NCBI GenBank assembly: GCA_964407075.1
Contig: CAYOUE010000037.1
Span: forward strand, 1-20,900
Direction of reading: 5' to 3'
Length of the DNA stretch: 20,900 nucleotides
Source: JAHQVI01 sp964407075
Lineage (GTDB): Bacteria > Pseudomonadota > Alphaproteobacteria > Rhizobiales > Rhodomicrobiaceae
Shown here in pieces: positions 1 through 7,142 of the stretch (its first letter is position 1; each line of letters opens with the position of its first letter). The position numbers and the translations under genes were made by a program. The notes under the pieces are model-generated. The model worked only from the letters and a program-made list of their open reading frames with translations. It searched no databases and was not told the origin of the DNA.

Positions 1-589
1 TGCAGTTGAAGGCGATCTGCTTGGTGAAGATCTGCGGCGTTGGCTGGTCGGTGACGAAGATGCCCTTGGTCTGCGTCCAGAGTTCGTCCATAGCGTCCTT
101 GCCCGCGCCGGACACCGACTGATAGGTGGCCACCACAACGCGCTTGATCGTGGCGGCGTCGTGCAGCGGCTTGAGCGCGACGACCAGCGCTGCGGTGGAG
201 CAGTTCGGATTGGCGATGATGTTCTTCCTGCCGAAGCCGGAAACCGCATCGGCATTGACTTCCGGAACGATGAGGGGCACGTCGATGTCGTAGCGCCAGG
301 CGGAGGAATTGTCGATCACGAGACAGCCCTGCCCAGCGATGCGCGGCGACCATTCCTTGGAAACATCTCCGCCCGCCGACATCAGCGCGAAGTCGCATGT
401 CGAGAAATCGAACTGTTCGAGGTCCCTGCATTTGAGGGTTCTGTCGCCGAAGGACACTTCCACGCCCTGCGAGCGGCGCGATGCGATCGCGAAGACTTCG
501 TTCACGGGGAATTCGCGCTCGGCCAGGATATTGAGCATTTCGCGGCCCACATTGCCCGTGGCGCCGACAACGGCGACATTGTAGCTCAT
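1..589 (-). CDS. asd: Aspartate-semialdehyde dehydrogenase, partial (3' end off window)
   Basis: The enzyme makes L-aspartate 4-semialdehyde from aspartyl phosphate with NADPH, the branch point to lysine/diaminopimelate, threonine and methionine; it is cytosolic. Reading from ATG at 589 the protein begins MSYNVAVVGATGNVGREML, the Rossmann NADP-binding loop (GATGNVG, residues 9-15). It continues with SAGGDVS (71-77) and the active-site NPNCST with Cys130. About 196 residues are visible of a family length near 340; the C-terminal part, with the rest of the catalytic domain, lies beyond base 1. It is the last gene in a run of minus-strand genes, 104 bases after the glycosyltransferase at 694-1821, but probably has its own promoter (619-647). 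Identification is firm from the nucleotide-binding and cysteine motifs. Confidence 0.95.
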   Translation of the reverse strand, partial: MSYNVAVVGATGNVGREMLNILAEREFPVNEVFAIASRRSQGVEVSFGDRTLKCRDLEQFDFSTCDFALMSAGGDVSKEWSPRIAGQGCLVIDNSSAWRYDIDVPLIVPEVNADAVSGFGRKNIIANPNCSTAALVVALKPLHDAATIKRVVVATYQSVSGAGKDAMDELWTQTKGIFVTDQPTPQIFTKQIAFNC

Positions 590-618
590 CGGTATTGTCC
601 TGAGGTTGCAAACGAGGC

Positions 619-647
619 TTTGTAACGCCGATGACTGAAAATGTCCA
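619..647 (-). promoter_or_regulatory. Putative asd promoter
   Basis: On the minus strand TGGACA (642-647) and TACAAA (619-624) are separated by 17 bases, about 30 bases before the asd ATG. It resembles a housekeeping sigma promoter with one mismatch in the -35 and two in the -10. Seen by eye only. Confidence 0.4.
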
Positions 648-693
648 TCATGCGAAGGATATTGAAGGGGTGGCCCCGCGCGCAGCTGCGGGC

Positions 694-1821
694 TCAGGGC
701 TCGAGGCGGTCCAGCTTCGCCATCAGTTCCAGGTAGATTTCCGCGATCCGCCGCCAGCTGTACCGTCTTGCCCGAGCGCAGCCTTTCCCGATAAGTCCGC
801 GCCGCAGTCCGGTATCGTCGCGGAGCCGCCTGACGGCTTCGATCCAGCCCTCGCAGTCGTCCGGTCCGGCGTAGAGCGCAGCCTCGCCGCAGACTTCCGG
901 CAGGCAGGGCGCGTCTGCGGCGATTACCGGGCAGCCCCACATCATCGCCTCGACGGCTGGCAGGCCGAAGCCCTCGATGCGTGACGGAAACAGGAAGCAG
1001 AGCGCGTTCTGGAAGGCCCAGGCCAGATCGTCGTCTCCTATGCGGCCCAGCAGCCTGATATTCGGCGGCTGTTCTTCGCCGAAGGAGCCGCGAACGTCCG
1101 GCGCGTCGCTACCCGCCAAATAGACGTCGAGACCCATTGCGTCGAGCGCGGGCGCAATGGCCAGGATCATTTGCATGTTCTTGTAGGGCTGATTGCGGCA
1201 TATGCAGACGACGAAAGGCCGCTGGCCGGGGATGATCGTCGCGGCGGACGGATCCCAGCGTGCGGCGTGATCTGCGCCGTTATAGGTGACGGTGATCTTC
1301 CCGGGCGGAGCGATGCGATGGGCGATCAGATGCTCTCGCGACAGTCCCGACACGGTTGTGACCGCGGCGGCGCTGCGGCCGAGCATGGGCAGAATGACGC
1401 GATGGGCGAGCCGGAAGCCGCGCCCGTAGCTCTCCGGGCGGATCAGGGTGTGCAGATCGTGAATGCACACGATGTGGCGCTTCACGGCGACCGGGGCGAG
1501 ATTGCAGAAACTGAGCAGCCCGCCCGGCGCATGGCGAGGCAGCTGCAACTGCGCCCAGACCTGTGGCAAGCGCGGCTTAGCGTATTCCCGTACTATGCGC
1601 AGCGGGATGTGCGCGAGGGGCAGACCGGGTGCGCCGCGCGGGGCGACGATCTCGAGGTTGAGCCTATCAGTGAGCGGATGGCCCTCGCCCGCAAGCGCAT
1701 CGAGCGCCAGCGTCACCTCGCGGGCGTAGCGATGCACGCCGGTAGGCTTCAGAGCGACGAAATCGCCGTTGATCGTCCAGCGCCTTTCCGAGCCGTTCGC
1801 TGCGTTTGCCCCCGGCGTCAT
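694..1821 (-). CDS. GT4-family glycosyltransferase (mannosyltransferase B-like)
   Basis: Predicted retaining GT-B glycosyltransferase that moves a sugar from a nucleotide donor onto a growing polysaccharide repeat unit at the cytoplasmic face. The N-terminal acceptor domain carries WTINGDF and GVHRYARE. The donor domain has the EX7E motif in EGFGLPAVE (Glu283 and Glu291 of 375 residues) followed by CPVIAAD and LPEVCGEAALY. The ATG at 1821 overlaps the TGA of the upstream glycosyltransferase as ATGA, so translation is probably coupled; an in-frame start at 1845 would add eight residues but buries deeper in the upstream gene. It is clearly a paralogue of the plus-strand gene at 3003-4088: both share W-T/S-ING, IVCIHD, TTVS, EGFGLP and the closing SWR..AE.YL..MA. 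Sugar and linkage cannot be told from sequence; mannose transfer is only suggested by family resemblance. Confidence 0.88.
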   Translation of the reverse strand: MTPGANAANGSERRWTINGDFVALKPTGVHRYAREVTLALDALAGEGHPLTDRLNLEIVAPRGAPGLPLAHIPLRIVREYAKPRLPQVWAQLQLPRHAPGGLLSFCNLAPVAVKRHIVCIHDLHTLIRPESYGRGFRLAHRVILPMLGRSAAAVTTVSGLSREHLIAHRIAPPGKITVTYNGADHAARWDPSAATIIPGQRPFVVCICRNQPYKNMQMILAIAPALDAMGLDVYLAGSDAPDVRGSFGEEQPPNIRLLGRIGDDDLAWAFQNALCFLFPSRIEGFGLPAVEAMMWGCPVIAADAPCLPEVCGEAALYAGPDDCEGWIEAVRRLRDDTGLRRGLIGKGCARARRYSWRRIAEIYLELMAKLDRLEP

Positions 1822-2894
1822 GGCCTGTCCAGAAGCTCCGCCCACCTTTGGAGATAGTTCTCCAGCGAAAGTTCGGCGGCTCGCTCCAGCAGCAGCTTTT
1901 TCCGGCGCTCCCTTTCGCTGTCCGGCATCTGCGCGAGCAGCCGGAAGCCTTCGGCGATCGAATCCGTGGAGAGCGGATCGGCGAGCACCGCGCCGGCGCC
2001 AGCAGCTTCTTCCAGGGCGCCGCCGCTGCTGACGAGCGGAACCAGTCCGAATTGCGCCGCTTCGAGCGCCGGGATGCCGAATCCCTCCAGAAGGCTCGGC
2101 AGGATGAAGCCTTCCGCGCGGCGGTAGAGCCAGCGCAGTTCGGCGTCGCTGATATAGCCGAGGCGCTTGACGCCAGCTGCGCCGCGGGCCAGCGCCGATA
2201 TTTCGGCCGCGTAGTTTCCGCGCGGGCCACAGAATATATAGCTGTAGCCGCCGCGATGCAGACCCGACCTTTCGAATGCGGGGATGATCCGCTGATAGTT
2301 CTTGCGGATTTCGAGCGCCCCTACAGTGAGGAAAAACGGCCTCGACACGCCTGCGGGCGCGGATTCCTCGCCTTGCGCGATTGCGCTGCGGACATAGAGC
2401 GGGATCGTCTCCATGAATCTGTAGCCGTCACCGAACAGCGTTGCGAATTCATGCCGCGACGCATCGCTGACAAACACCATACCGGGACCGGCTTGCCGGA
2501 TCCTGCGATAGGCCCGGGCATACAGGCCGACCGTGCCGGCGTCGTAAAGCGCCGGATGCGTGACGGGTCCGACATCGTAGCACAGCACGATGTCCTGCGG
2601 ACCAAGATCGGCCTGCAGCACATAAAGCGGATCGAAAAACACGGTCGGTGTCATCCGCCTGCTTTTGAGTCTGGGAATCAGCCTCGACTGGCTGAGCCGG
2701 GACAGCTCGAAAAGCATGGCCCGCGCAAGCAGCCTGCGTCTCACTCCGTCCGGCGGCTCTTCCAGCGCGAAACGCCAGTAGCGGATCGACTGGAACTTAT
2801 GCGGAAGATGCTGAATGACATCCTTGCAGACCTGATAGGCGCCCGTCCGGTTGATGAGAGCGAGAGAAAAATCCGCCACGAATGTATTGCTCAT
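1818..2894 (-). CDS. GT4-family glycosyltransferase
   Basis: Predicted GT-B glycosyltransferase for exopolysaccharide assembly. The N-terminal half is diverged (MSNTFVADFSLALINRTGAY), while the donor domain is typical: TVGALEIRKNY, then GPRGNY, then EGFGIPALE, whose EX7E glutamates are Glu270 and Glu278 of 358. The ATG at 2894 is chosen because the alternative in-frame start is a TTG at 2957 lying inside the AT-rich divergent promoter region, and the extra residues (MRAKFATRSLNYNFK) do not look like a family N-terminus. No strong Shine-Dalgarno sequence precedes 2894. It is the first gene of a two-gene unit with 694-1821 (4-base overlap) and is divergent from 3003-4088. The acceptor and sugar are unknown. 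Confidence 0.85.
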   Translation of the reverse strand: MSNTFVADFSLALINRTGAYQVCKDVIQHLPHKFQSIRYWRFALEEPPDGVRRRLLARAMLFELSRLSQSRLIPRLKSRRMTPTVFFDPLYVLQADLGPQDIVLCYDVGPVTHPALYDAGTVGLYARAYRRIRQAGPGMVFVSDASRHEFATLFGDGYRFMETIPLYVRSAIAQGEESAPAGVSRPFFLTVGALEIRKNYQRIIPAFERSGLHRGGYSYIFCGPRGNYAAEISALARGAAGVKRLGYISDAELRWLYRRAEGFILPSLLEGFGIPALEAAQFGLVPLVSSGGALEEAAGAGAVLADPLSTDSIAEGFRLLAQMPDSERERRKKLLLERAAELSLENYLQRWAELLDRP

Positions 2895-3002
2895 GCCAAA
2901 CTGCTTGCTCAACTTAAAATTGTAATTTAACGATCTTGTAGCAAATTTTGCGCGCAAGGGTAGTAAGGATTGTTACGCCATCCTCATCCGGATCCCGATC
3001 AG
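2895..3002. promoter_or_regulatory. Divergent promoter/operator region (element copy A)
   Basis: This AT-rich spacer separates two divergent glycosyltransferase genes. It contains ACTTAAAATTGTA (2912-2924), an 11-base palindrome GCAAATTTTGC (2941-2951), an overlapping perfect palindrome TTGCGCGCAA (2948-2957) and the partial dyad GTAAGGATTGTTAC (2963-2976). The first and last elements recur at 6996-7008 and 7062-7078 upstream of wzc. I infer that it holds the promoters and regulator sites for both genes; no unambiguous -35/-10 pair was identified. If the TTG at 2970 is the true start of the plus gene, the dyad would overlap that start. Confidence 0.5.
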
Positions 3003-4088
3003 ATGAAAAGCCGTTGGAGCATCAACGGAAGATTTCTCACACAGCCCCTGTCCGGGGTTCAACGCTACGCCAGCGAGATCGTTCATGCGATCGACGGTAT
3101 CCTGAGCGAAGGCCATGAGCTTGCGGAAAGGCTGTCGATTGAACTGGTTGCGCCTCTTTGCGCGGAGACGATTCCTGCGTTGAAGGCCATTCCGGTCAGG
3201 CGTGCCGGCAGTGGAAGCGGCCAGCGCTGGGAGCAGACGGCGCTGCCGCGTGCGGCCACTGGAGGCGTGTTGAGCCTGTGCAACACCGGGCCGCTGGCGA
3301 TGAGCCGGCAGATTGTATGCATTCATGACGTCAATACGCGCGTTTTCCCGCAAAGCTACGCTCCAGCCTTCCGCACGCTTTACCGCGTGCTGACGCCGGC
3401 GCTCGGGCGGATCGCCCGCAGGATTACGACGGTGTCGCGGTACTCAGCGGCCCAGATCGCCGCCTACCGGGTTGCGCCGGAGCACAAGATCGGCGTGGCG
3501 CCGAACGGATACGAACATGCGCTGCGCTGGTGGCCGGATTTCTCCCGGCGAGTGCGCGCCGCGGCGGGACCGGACACCGTATTCCTGCTGGGCGGCGCTG
3601 CGCCGCACAAGAATGCCGGCCTGCTGCTTGGGCTGGCAGGCGAGCTTGGGCGCGCGGGTCTGCGTCTCGCCCTTGCGGGACCGGAGGATGCGCGGGTCTT
3701 CAGGGCCGCCGCGCAGGATGTCGAGGCGAAGAACGTCATCTGGCTCGGCCGGCTCTCCGACGAGGAAATCGCCGCAATGCTGTCCGATTGCCTTTGCCTC
3801 GCCTTTCCCTCATACGCGGAAGGATTCGGTCTTCCTGTCGTCGAGGCCATGGCGTGGAGCTGTCCCGTCATTGCGTCGGACAGGACCAGCCTGCCGGAGA
3901 TTGGGGGCGACGCGGCGCTCTATGCGTGTCCGGACGATCCCGGCGCCTGGCTCAGGCAGATATTGCGGCTGCGCGGGGATCTGGGATTGCGGGAAAGGAT
4001 GATACAAAAAGGACATGCGCAGGTCAGGAAGTTCAGCTGGCGCGCTTCCGCCGAGTTCTACCTTCAGGCGATGGCGGAAACAGTTTGA
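3003..4088 (+). CDS. GT4-family glycosyltransferase (mannosyltransferase B-like), paralogue of 694-1821
   Basis: Predicted GT-B glycosyltransferase of the same subfamily as 694-1821. It shows WSINGRFLTQPLSGVQRYA at the N-terminus, IVCIHD and TTVSRYS in the middle, GGAAPHKN at the start of the donor domain, and EGFGLPVVE (Glu273 and Glu281 of 361). ATG at 3003 is preferred; a TTG at 2970 preceded by AAGGG would add eleven residues and would make the N-terminal length closer to the paralogue, so the start is uncertain. It is transcribed alone on plus, divergent from 1818-2894 and convergent with 4131-5342, whose end lies 42 bases away. Its isolated orientation between minus-strand glycosyltransferases suggests local duplication and inversion. 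The substrate is unknown. Confidence 0.87.
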   Translation: MKSRWSINGRFLTQPLSGVQRYASEIVHAIDGILSEGHELAERLSIELVAPLCAETIPALKAIPVRRAGSGSGQRWEQTALPRAATGGVLSLCNTGPLAMSRQIVCIHDVNTRVFPQSYAPAFRTLYRVLTPALGRIARRITTVSRYSAAQIAAYRVAPEHKIGVAPNGYEHALRWWPDFSRRVRAAAGPDTVFLLGGAAPHKNAGLLLGLAGELGRAGLRLALAGPEDARVFRAAAQDVEAKNVIWLGRLSDEEIAAMLSDCLCLAFPSYAEGFGLPVVEAMAWSCPVIASDRTSLPEIGGDAALYACPDDPGAWLRQILRLRGDLGLRERMIQKGHAQVRKFSWRASAEFYLQAMAETV

Positions 4089-4130
4089 GTTGCCTGTCAG
4101 CAGCGTGACCGTACGCAGAATGCGCGCGCA

Positions 4131-5342
4131 TCAACCCGCGGCCAGTCTGCGTCCTGCGGTCAGGGTAGCGCCCGGTGTGTGCAGGTCGAGCGTCCGATCG
4201 AGGGCTGCCTCGAACTCGCGCCTGAAACGTTCGGGAGAAAAGCGCTGCGCATTTTCGTGGCAAGCCTCCGCACTGATGGCGTGGGCGCCGGCTTCGAAGC
4301 GTTCGACGGCTTCCTTCACGGCGGCGGCGGTCTGCTCGCGGAACAGCACGCCAGTCGGCGCGCTGCATTCGCCGAGCGGGCGCACGATGTCCCGCGCTCC
4401 TCCGCGCCCGAATGCGATCAAAGGCGCGCCGCTCGCCTGCGCTTCGGCCAGCGCGATCCCGAAATCCTCGCATCCGGCGAAAACGAGCGCCCGCGCACGC
4501 GACACTTCGCGAACATAGTCTTCATGAGGGAGGAATCCTCGGAACACGACGTTCCGTCCGGCCATCCTGCGCAGCGCCTTCGACTGCTGCCCCTCTCCGA
4601 TCACATGGAGACGCCGCTCCTGCATCGCATTGAAGGCCTCAATGACGAGATCCGTGCGCTTGTAGGGCGCAAGGAACGAGGCGGTAACGTAGTAATCATC
4701 CTTGCCTGGCGTGAAGGCGAAGCTGGCGACGTCCACCGGCGGATAGACGACCTCGGCATCGCGGCCGTAAGTCCGCCGGATGCGCGCGCGGACATAGTTC
4801 GAGTTGGCGAGCATGAGATCGGGGCCGTGCGCCGTACGGGCGTCCCAGATCCGGAGCCTGTGAAGCATCCGCCGGTAGATGAGCCCCAGAGGTCCGTATC
4901 CGAGTCCGGCCTGGCGCAGATAGGAAAACTGCTCGTCCCAGGCATAGCGCGGCGGACTGTGGACATAGCAAAGATGCGGCTGGTCCGGCCGCGTTATGAC
5001 TCCGCGCGCAAAGGCCGCCGAGGAACTGACGACAGCATCATATCCGGTTACGTCGAACTGCTCGATGAGAAACGGGCAGGCAAAAAAGAGCGCGCGGTAG
5101 TAGGACTTCACCCCGGGCAGGCTGTTTGCGGGCGAGACATGAAAGTGCGCGCCGGGAAAATGCTCGCGCTTGACCTCTGAAGGCAGGAAATCGAACAGAG
5201 TATGTATCTCCGCTTGTGGATAAAGCCTGCAGATTTCCGCGACGACCCGTTCCCCGCCGCGGAAGGAGGGGCACCAGTCATGAACCAGGGCGAGGCTGAG
5301 GCCGGTTCCGGCTGTGGCATGTCGATGATCGAAAAAGTTCAT
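4131..5342 (-). CDS. GT4-family glycosyltransferase, WbaZ-like
   Basis: Predicted GT-B glycosyltransferase of 403 residues. The N-terminus LALVHDWCPSFRGGERVVAE (residues 17-36) and YVHSPPRYAWD (126-136) are hallmarks of the WbaZ-like group, which includes GDP-mannose-dependent O-antigen mannosyltransferases. The donor domain shows YPPVD (200-204), YYVTASFLAPYKRTDL (217-232, with the conserved K228) and the EX7E motif EDFGIALAE (Glu292, Glu300). The ATG at 5342 has no clear Shine-Dalgarno sequence; its leader is very AT-rich. It is divergent from the glycoside hydrolase gene at 5499 and stands as a single minus-strand unit. Mannose as donor sugar is an inference from family resemblance. Confidence 0.87.
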   Translation of the reverse strand: MNFFDHRHATAGTGLSLALVHDWCPSFRGGERVVAEICRLYPQAEIHTLFDFLPSEVKREHFPGAHFHVSPANSLPGVKSYYRALFFACPFLIEQFDVTGYDAVVSSSAAFARGVITRPDQPHLCYVHSPPRYAWDEQFSYLRQAGLGYGPLGLIYRRMLHRLRIWDARTAHGPDLMLANSNYVRARIRRTYGRDAEVVYPPVDVASFAFTPGKDDYYVTASFLAPYKRTDLVIEAFNAMQERRLHVIGEGQQSKALRRMAGRNVVFRGFLPHEDYVREVSRARALVFAGCEDFGIALAEAQASGAPLIAFGRGGARDIVRPLGECSAPTGVLFREQTAAAVKEAVERFEAGAHAISAEACHENAQRFSPERFRREFEAALDRTLDLHTPGATLTAGRRLAAG

Positions 5343-5498
5343 AGATAATTGTTTTTCTTGAATAAAATTTAACCTGGGAAAATCCGGTGCATTGAAATGT
5401 GCATCATTCTATTTTAGATTGCAATTCAGTAAAAATATATACATTAAGTTGATTCAAGGGGCAGGGCATAGGAACCCGGATCTCATTAAGGATTTCGT
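5343..5498. promoter_or_regulatory. AT-rich divergent promoter region
   Basis: This 156-base spacer is far more AT-rich than its surroundings and separates the WbaZ-like gene (minus) from the hydrolase gene (plus). It includes TATATACATTAAGTTGA (5436-5452), of which TTAAGTTGA also occurs reading toward the gene at 2894. A clear ribosome binding site AAGGAT (5488-5493) precedes ATG 5499. I could not fix -35/-10 hexamers with confidence. Confidence 0.45.
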
Positions 5499-6911
5499 AT
5501 GTATATGTTTCGATTGCTGTTTTTTGCAGGTTTGTCATTTTTCGCCGCGTCTGCGCCCGCAGCGAAGGATCCTTTCATCTGGGGTGTCAACGGTCATCCG
5601 TTCACGGCCTATCCCGGGGTTCCCTTCGGAGATCAGCTCGCTCTTCTCAGGGAACTTGGCGCGACGTCCTATCGCGTGAACGTGTCCTCGCTGGATCATG
5701 CCGCGCCTCTGCGAACGCTCGTAGAGGACGCCAGGGCGCGCGGCGTCGAAATTCTGCCTGTGCTTACGCCGCCTCTCGACATGGAAAAGGAGGAGGCCAT
5801 CGATCTGTACAGGAAGGCCAGGGCGTTCGCGTCCTATTTCGTTTCGCGTTTCAAGGATGATATCGCCGTCTGGGAACTCGGCAACGAACTTGAGAATTTC
5901 GCCATTATCCAGCAATGCGAGATGCAGGACGACGGCGTGCGCTACAATTGCGGCTGGGGTCCGGCGGCCGGCGTGGGCGTGCTCGAATATTACGGTCCGC
6001 GCTGGCGGAAGGTCAGCGCCGTGCTGAAAGGGCTGTCCGATGGCGCGTCGGAGGCCGATCCGGGGTCCGTCAAGGCGATGGGAACTGCGGGATGGGGGCA
6101 TGTCGGCGCGTTCGAGCGGATGCGGCGCGACGGCGTCAAGTGGGATATATCCGTCTGGCACTATTACGGGGGCGGCCTCGAATGGGGTGTCGAGCGCGTC
6201 GCGGCGTTCGGTAAGCCGATCTGGATCACGGAGTTCAATCATCCGCGCGGCAGCCAGCAGGGAGCCGAGCAGCAGGCGGCAGGCCTGTCCGCCATCATGC
6301 GCGAGATCCTTGCGCTCAGGGAAAAATATCCGATCCGAGCCGCCCATATCTACGAATTGCTCGACGAACCCTATTGGGAGCCGGATTTCGAGGCTTACAT
6401 GGGGCTTGTACGGCTCAACAAGTCGGGAGCGGCATGGACACCCGGCGCTCCCAAGCCGGCTTTCTGCGCCGTCCGCGAGACGATCGCCGAAGCTCGGACA
6501 GGCCTTGCGCGCGATTGCGATCTGTGCCGCGCGCAGGCGCAAGGCGACAGCGCCGAAGCTCTTGCGCATTTCGGCCATTGCCTCGTTATGGGACGTGAGC
6601 CTGACACCTCCAAACTTTCGAGGTGGACCAAGCCGCTCAAGCAGGGAAAGCCTTTCCGGGCGATGATTGCAGAGCTCGCCCTGTCGGAGGAATTCGCAAC
6701 GAAATTCGGCGTCATGACGGATGCTGAATTTATCGACCTGTCCTACCGGCTTATCCTCGGACGCAGTCCCGACGGGCAAGGTCACGCAGACTACCTTGCA
6801 CAATTGAGTGACGGTAGTGCTACCCGCGCCAGTCTCATTGCCGCGCTTGCAGCCTCGGAAGAATTCTCGCGACGGCGCCCGTTCCCTCACTTGCTACAGG
6901 CTCGACAGTGA
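5499..6911 (+). CDS. Secreted clan-A glycoside hydrolase (PslG/GH39-like) with tandem DUF4214-like repeats
   Basis: Predicted exported glycosidase acting on the polysaccharide made by this locus, for chain trimming or release. Residues 1-22 form a signal peptide ending in a small-residue stretch (AASAPAA). A (beta/alpha)8 barrel follows at about 26-335: WELGNELE supplies the likely acid/base Glu130, and IWITEFNHPRG supplies the likely nucleophile Glu245, an arrangement typical of clan GH-A (GH5/GH39, as in PslG of the Psl cluster). After a Cys-containing linker (C340, C343) two related segments occur: 357-403 (CLVMGREPD...ALSEEF) and 410-457 (YRLILGRSPD...AASEEF), matching the DUF4214 pattern. 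AAGGAT precedes the ATG with good spacing. It lies 231 bases before wzc on the same strand. Family number and substrate are not certain. Confidence 0.85.
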   Translation: MYMFRLLFFAGLSFFAASAPAAKDPFIWGVNGHPFTAYPGVPFGDQLALLRELGATSYRVNVSSLDHAAPLRTLVEDARARGVEILPVLTPPLDMEKEEAIDLYRKARAFASYFVSRFKDDIAVWELGNELENFAIIQQCEMQDDGVRYNCGWGPAAGVGVLEYYGPRWRKVSAVLKGLSDGASEADPGSVKAMGTAGWGHVGAFERMRRDGVKWDISVWHYYGGGLEWGVERVAAFGKPIWITEFNHPRGSQQGAEQQAAGLSAIMREILALREKYPIRAAHIYELLDEPYWEPDFEAYMGLVRLNKSGAAWTPGAPKPAFCAVRETIAEARTGLARDCDLCRAQAQGDSAEALAHFGHCLVMGREPDTSKLSRWTKPLKQGKPFRAMIAELALSEEFATKFGVMTDAEFIDLSYRLILGRSPDGQGHADYLAQLSDGSATRASLIAALAASEEFSRRRPFPHLLQARQ

Positions 6912-7142
6912 TGCGCCGGAGAAACGGCATCGGGGGATTTCACGATGTTCGATATCTTGCGGCTTGACGGAATGGCTTCTCTGTCTGTTATTGCTACTTA
7001 AAATTGTATTTTTTCATCATCGCACGCAAATCATCAATTTTGGCAGGCGCGTACAGTCATTGGCGTAACAATATGTACAGAAAAGATTTTTCAGGCGCCG
7101 GCGGGGTTGCAGAGCCTGCTGGCGCGCTTCGGGAACGGCTCG
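6912..7142 (+). promoter_or_regulatory. wzc leader region (element copy B)
   Basis: The gap between the hydrolase and wzc becomes strongly AT-rich from about 6990. It carries ACTTAAAATTGTA (6996-7008), CACGCAAAT (7023-7031) and GGCGTAACAATATGTAC (7062-7078). The arms GTACA (7051-7055) and TGTAC (7074-7078) are inverted. These elements match those in 2895-3002 in the same order, the last one inverted. The first half contains an 18-codon open frame (6945-7001). I infer a regulated leader or promoter region for wzc; hexamers are not certain. Confidence 0.5.
6945..7001 (+). CDS. Possible 18-residue leader peptide upstream of wzc
   Basis: A short frame MFDILRLDGMASLSVIAT starts at an ATG preceded by GGGGGA (6932-6937) with seven bases spacing, a better ribosome site than that of wzc itself. 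It ends at TAA inside the repeated ACTTAAAATTGTA element. No family is recognised. It could be a leader peptide, a small protein or chance; there is no run of regulatory codons that would suggest classical attenuation. Confidence 0.25.
   Translation: MFDILRLDGMASLSVIAT

Noticed and set aside
1806..2930. 374-codon plus-strand frame antisense to the glycosyltransferase 1818-2894
   Set aside because: The minus-strand frame carries the GT4 EX7E motif; the plus frame has no motif.
2914..2931. Possible CtrA site (TTAA repeated) in the divergent promoter region
   Set aside because: The two TTAA copies are nine bases apart, while the CtrA consensus needs seven.
5535..6890. 451-codon open frame antisense to the glycoside hydrolase
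   Set aside because: The sense strand has signal peptide, catalytic motifs and ribosome site; the antisense product shows no family motif and is a by-product of GC-rich codon use.
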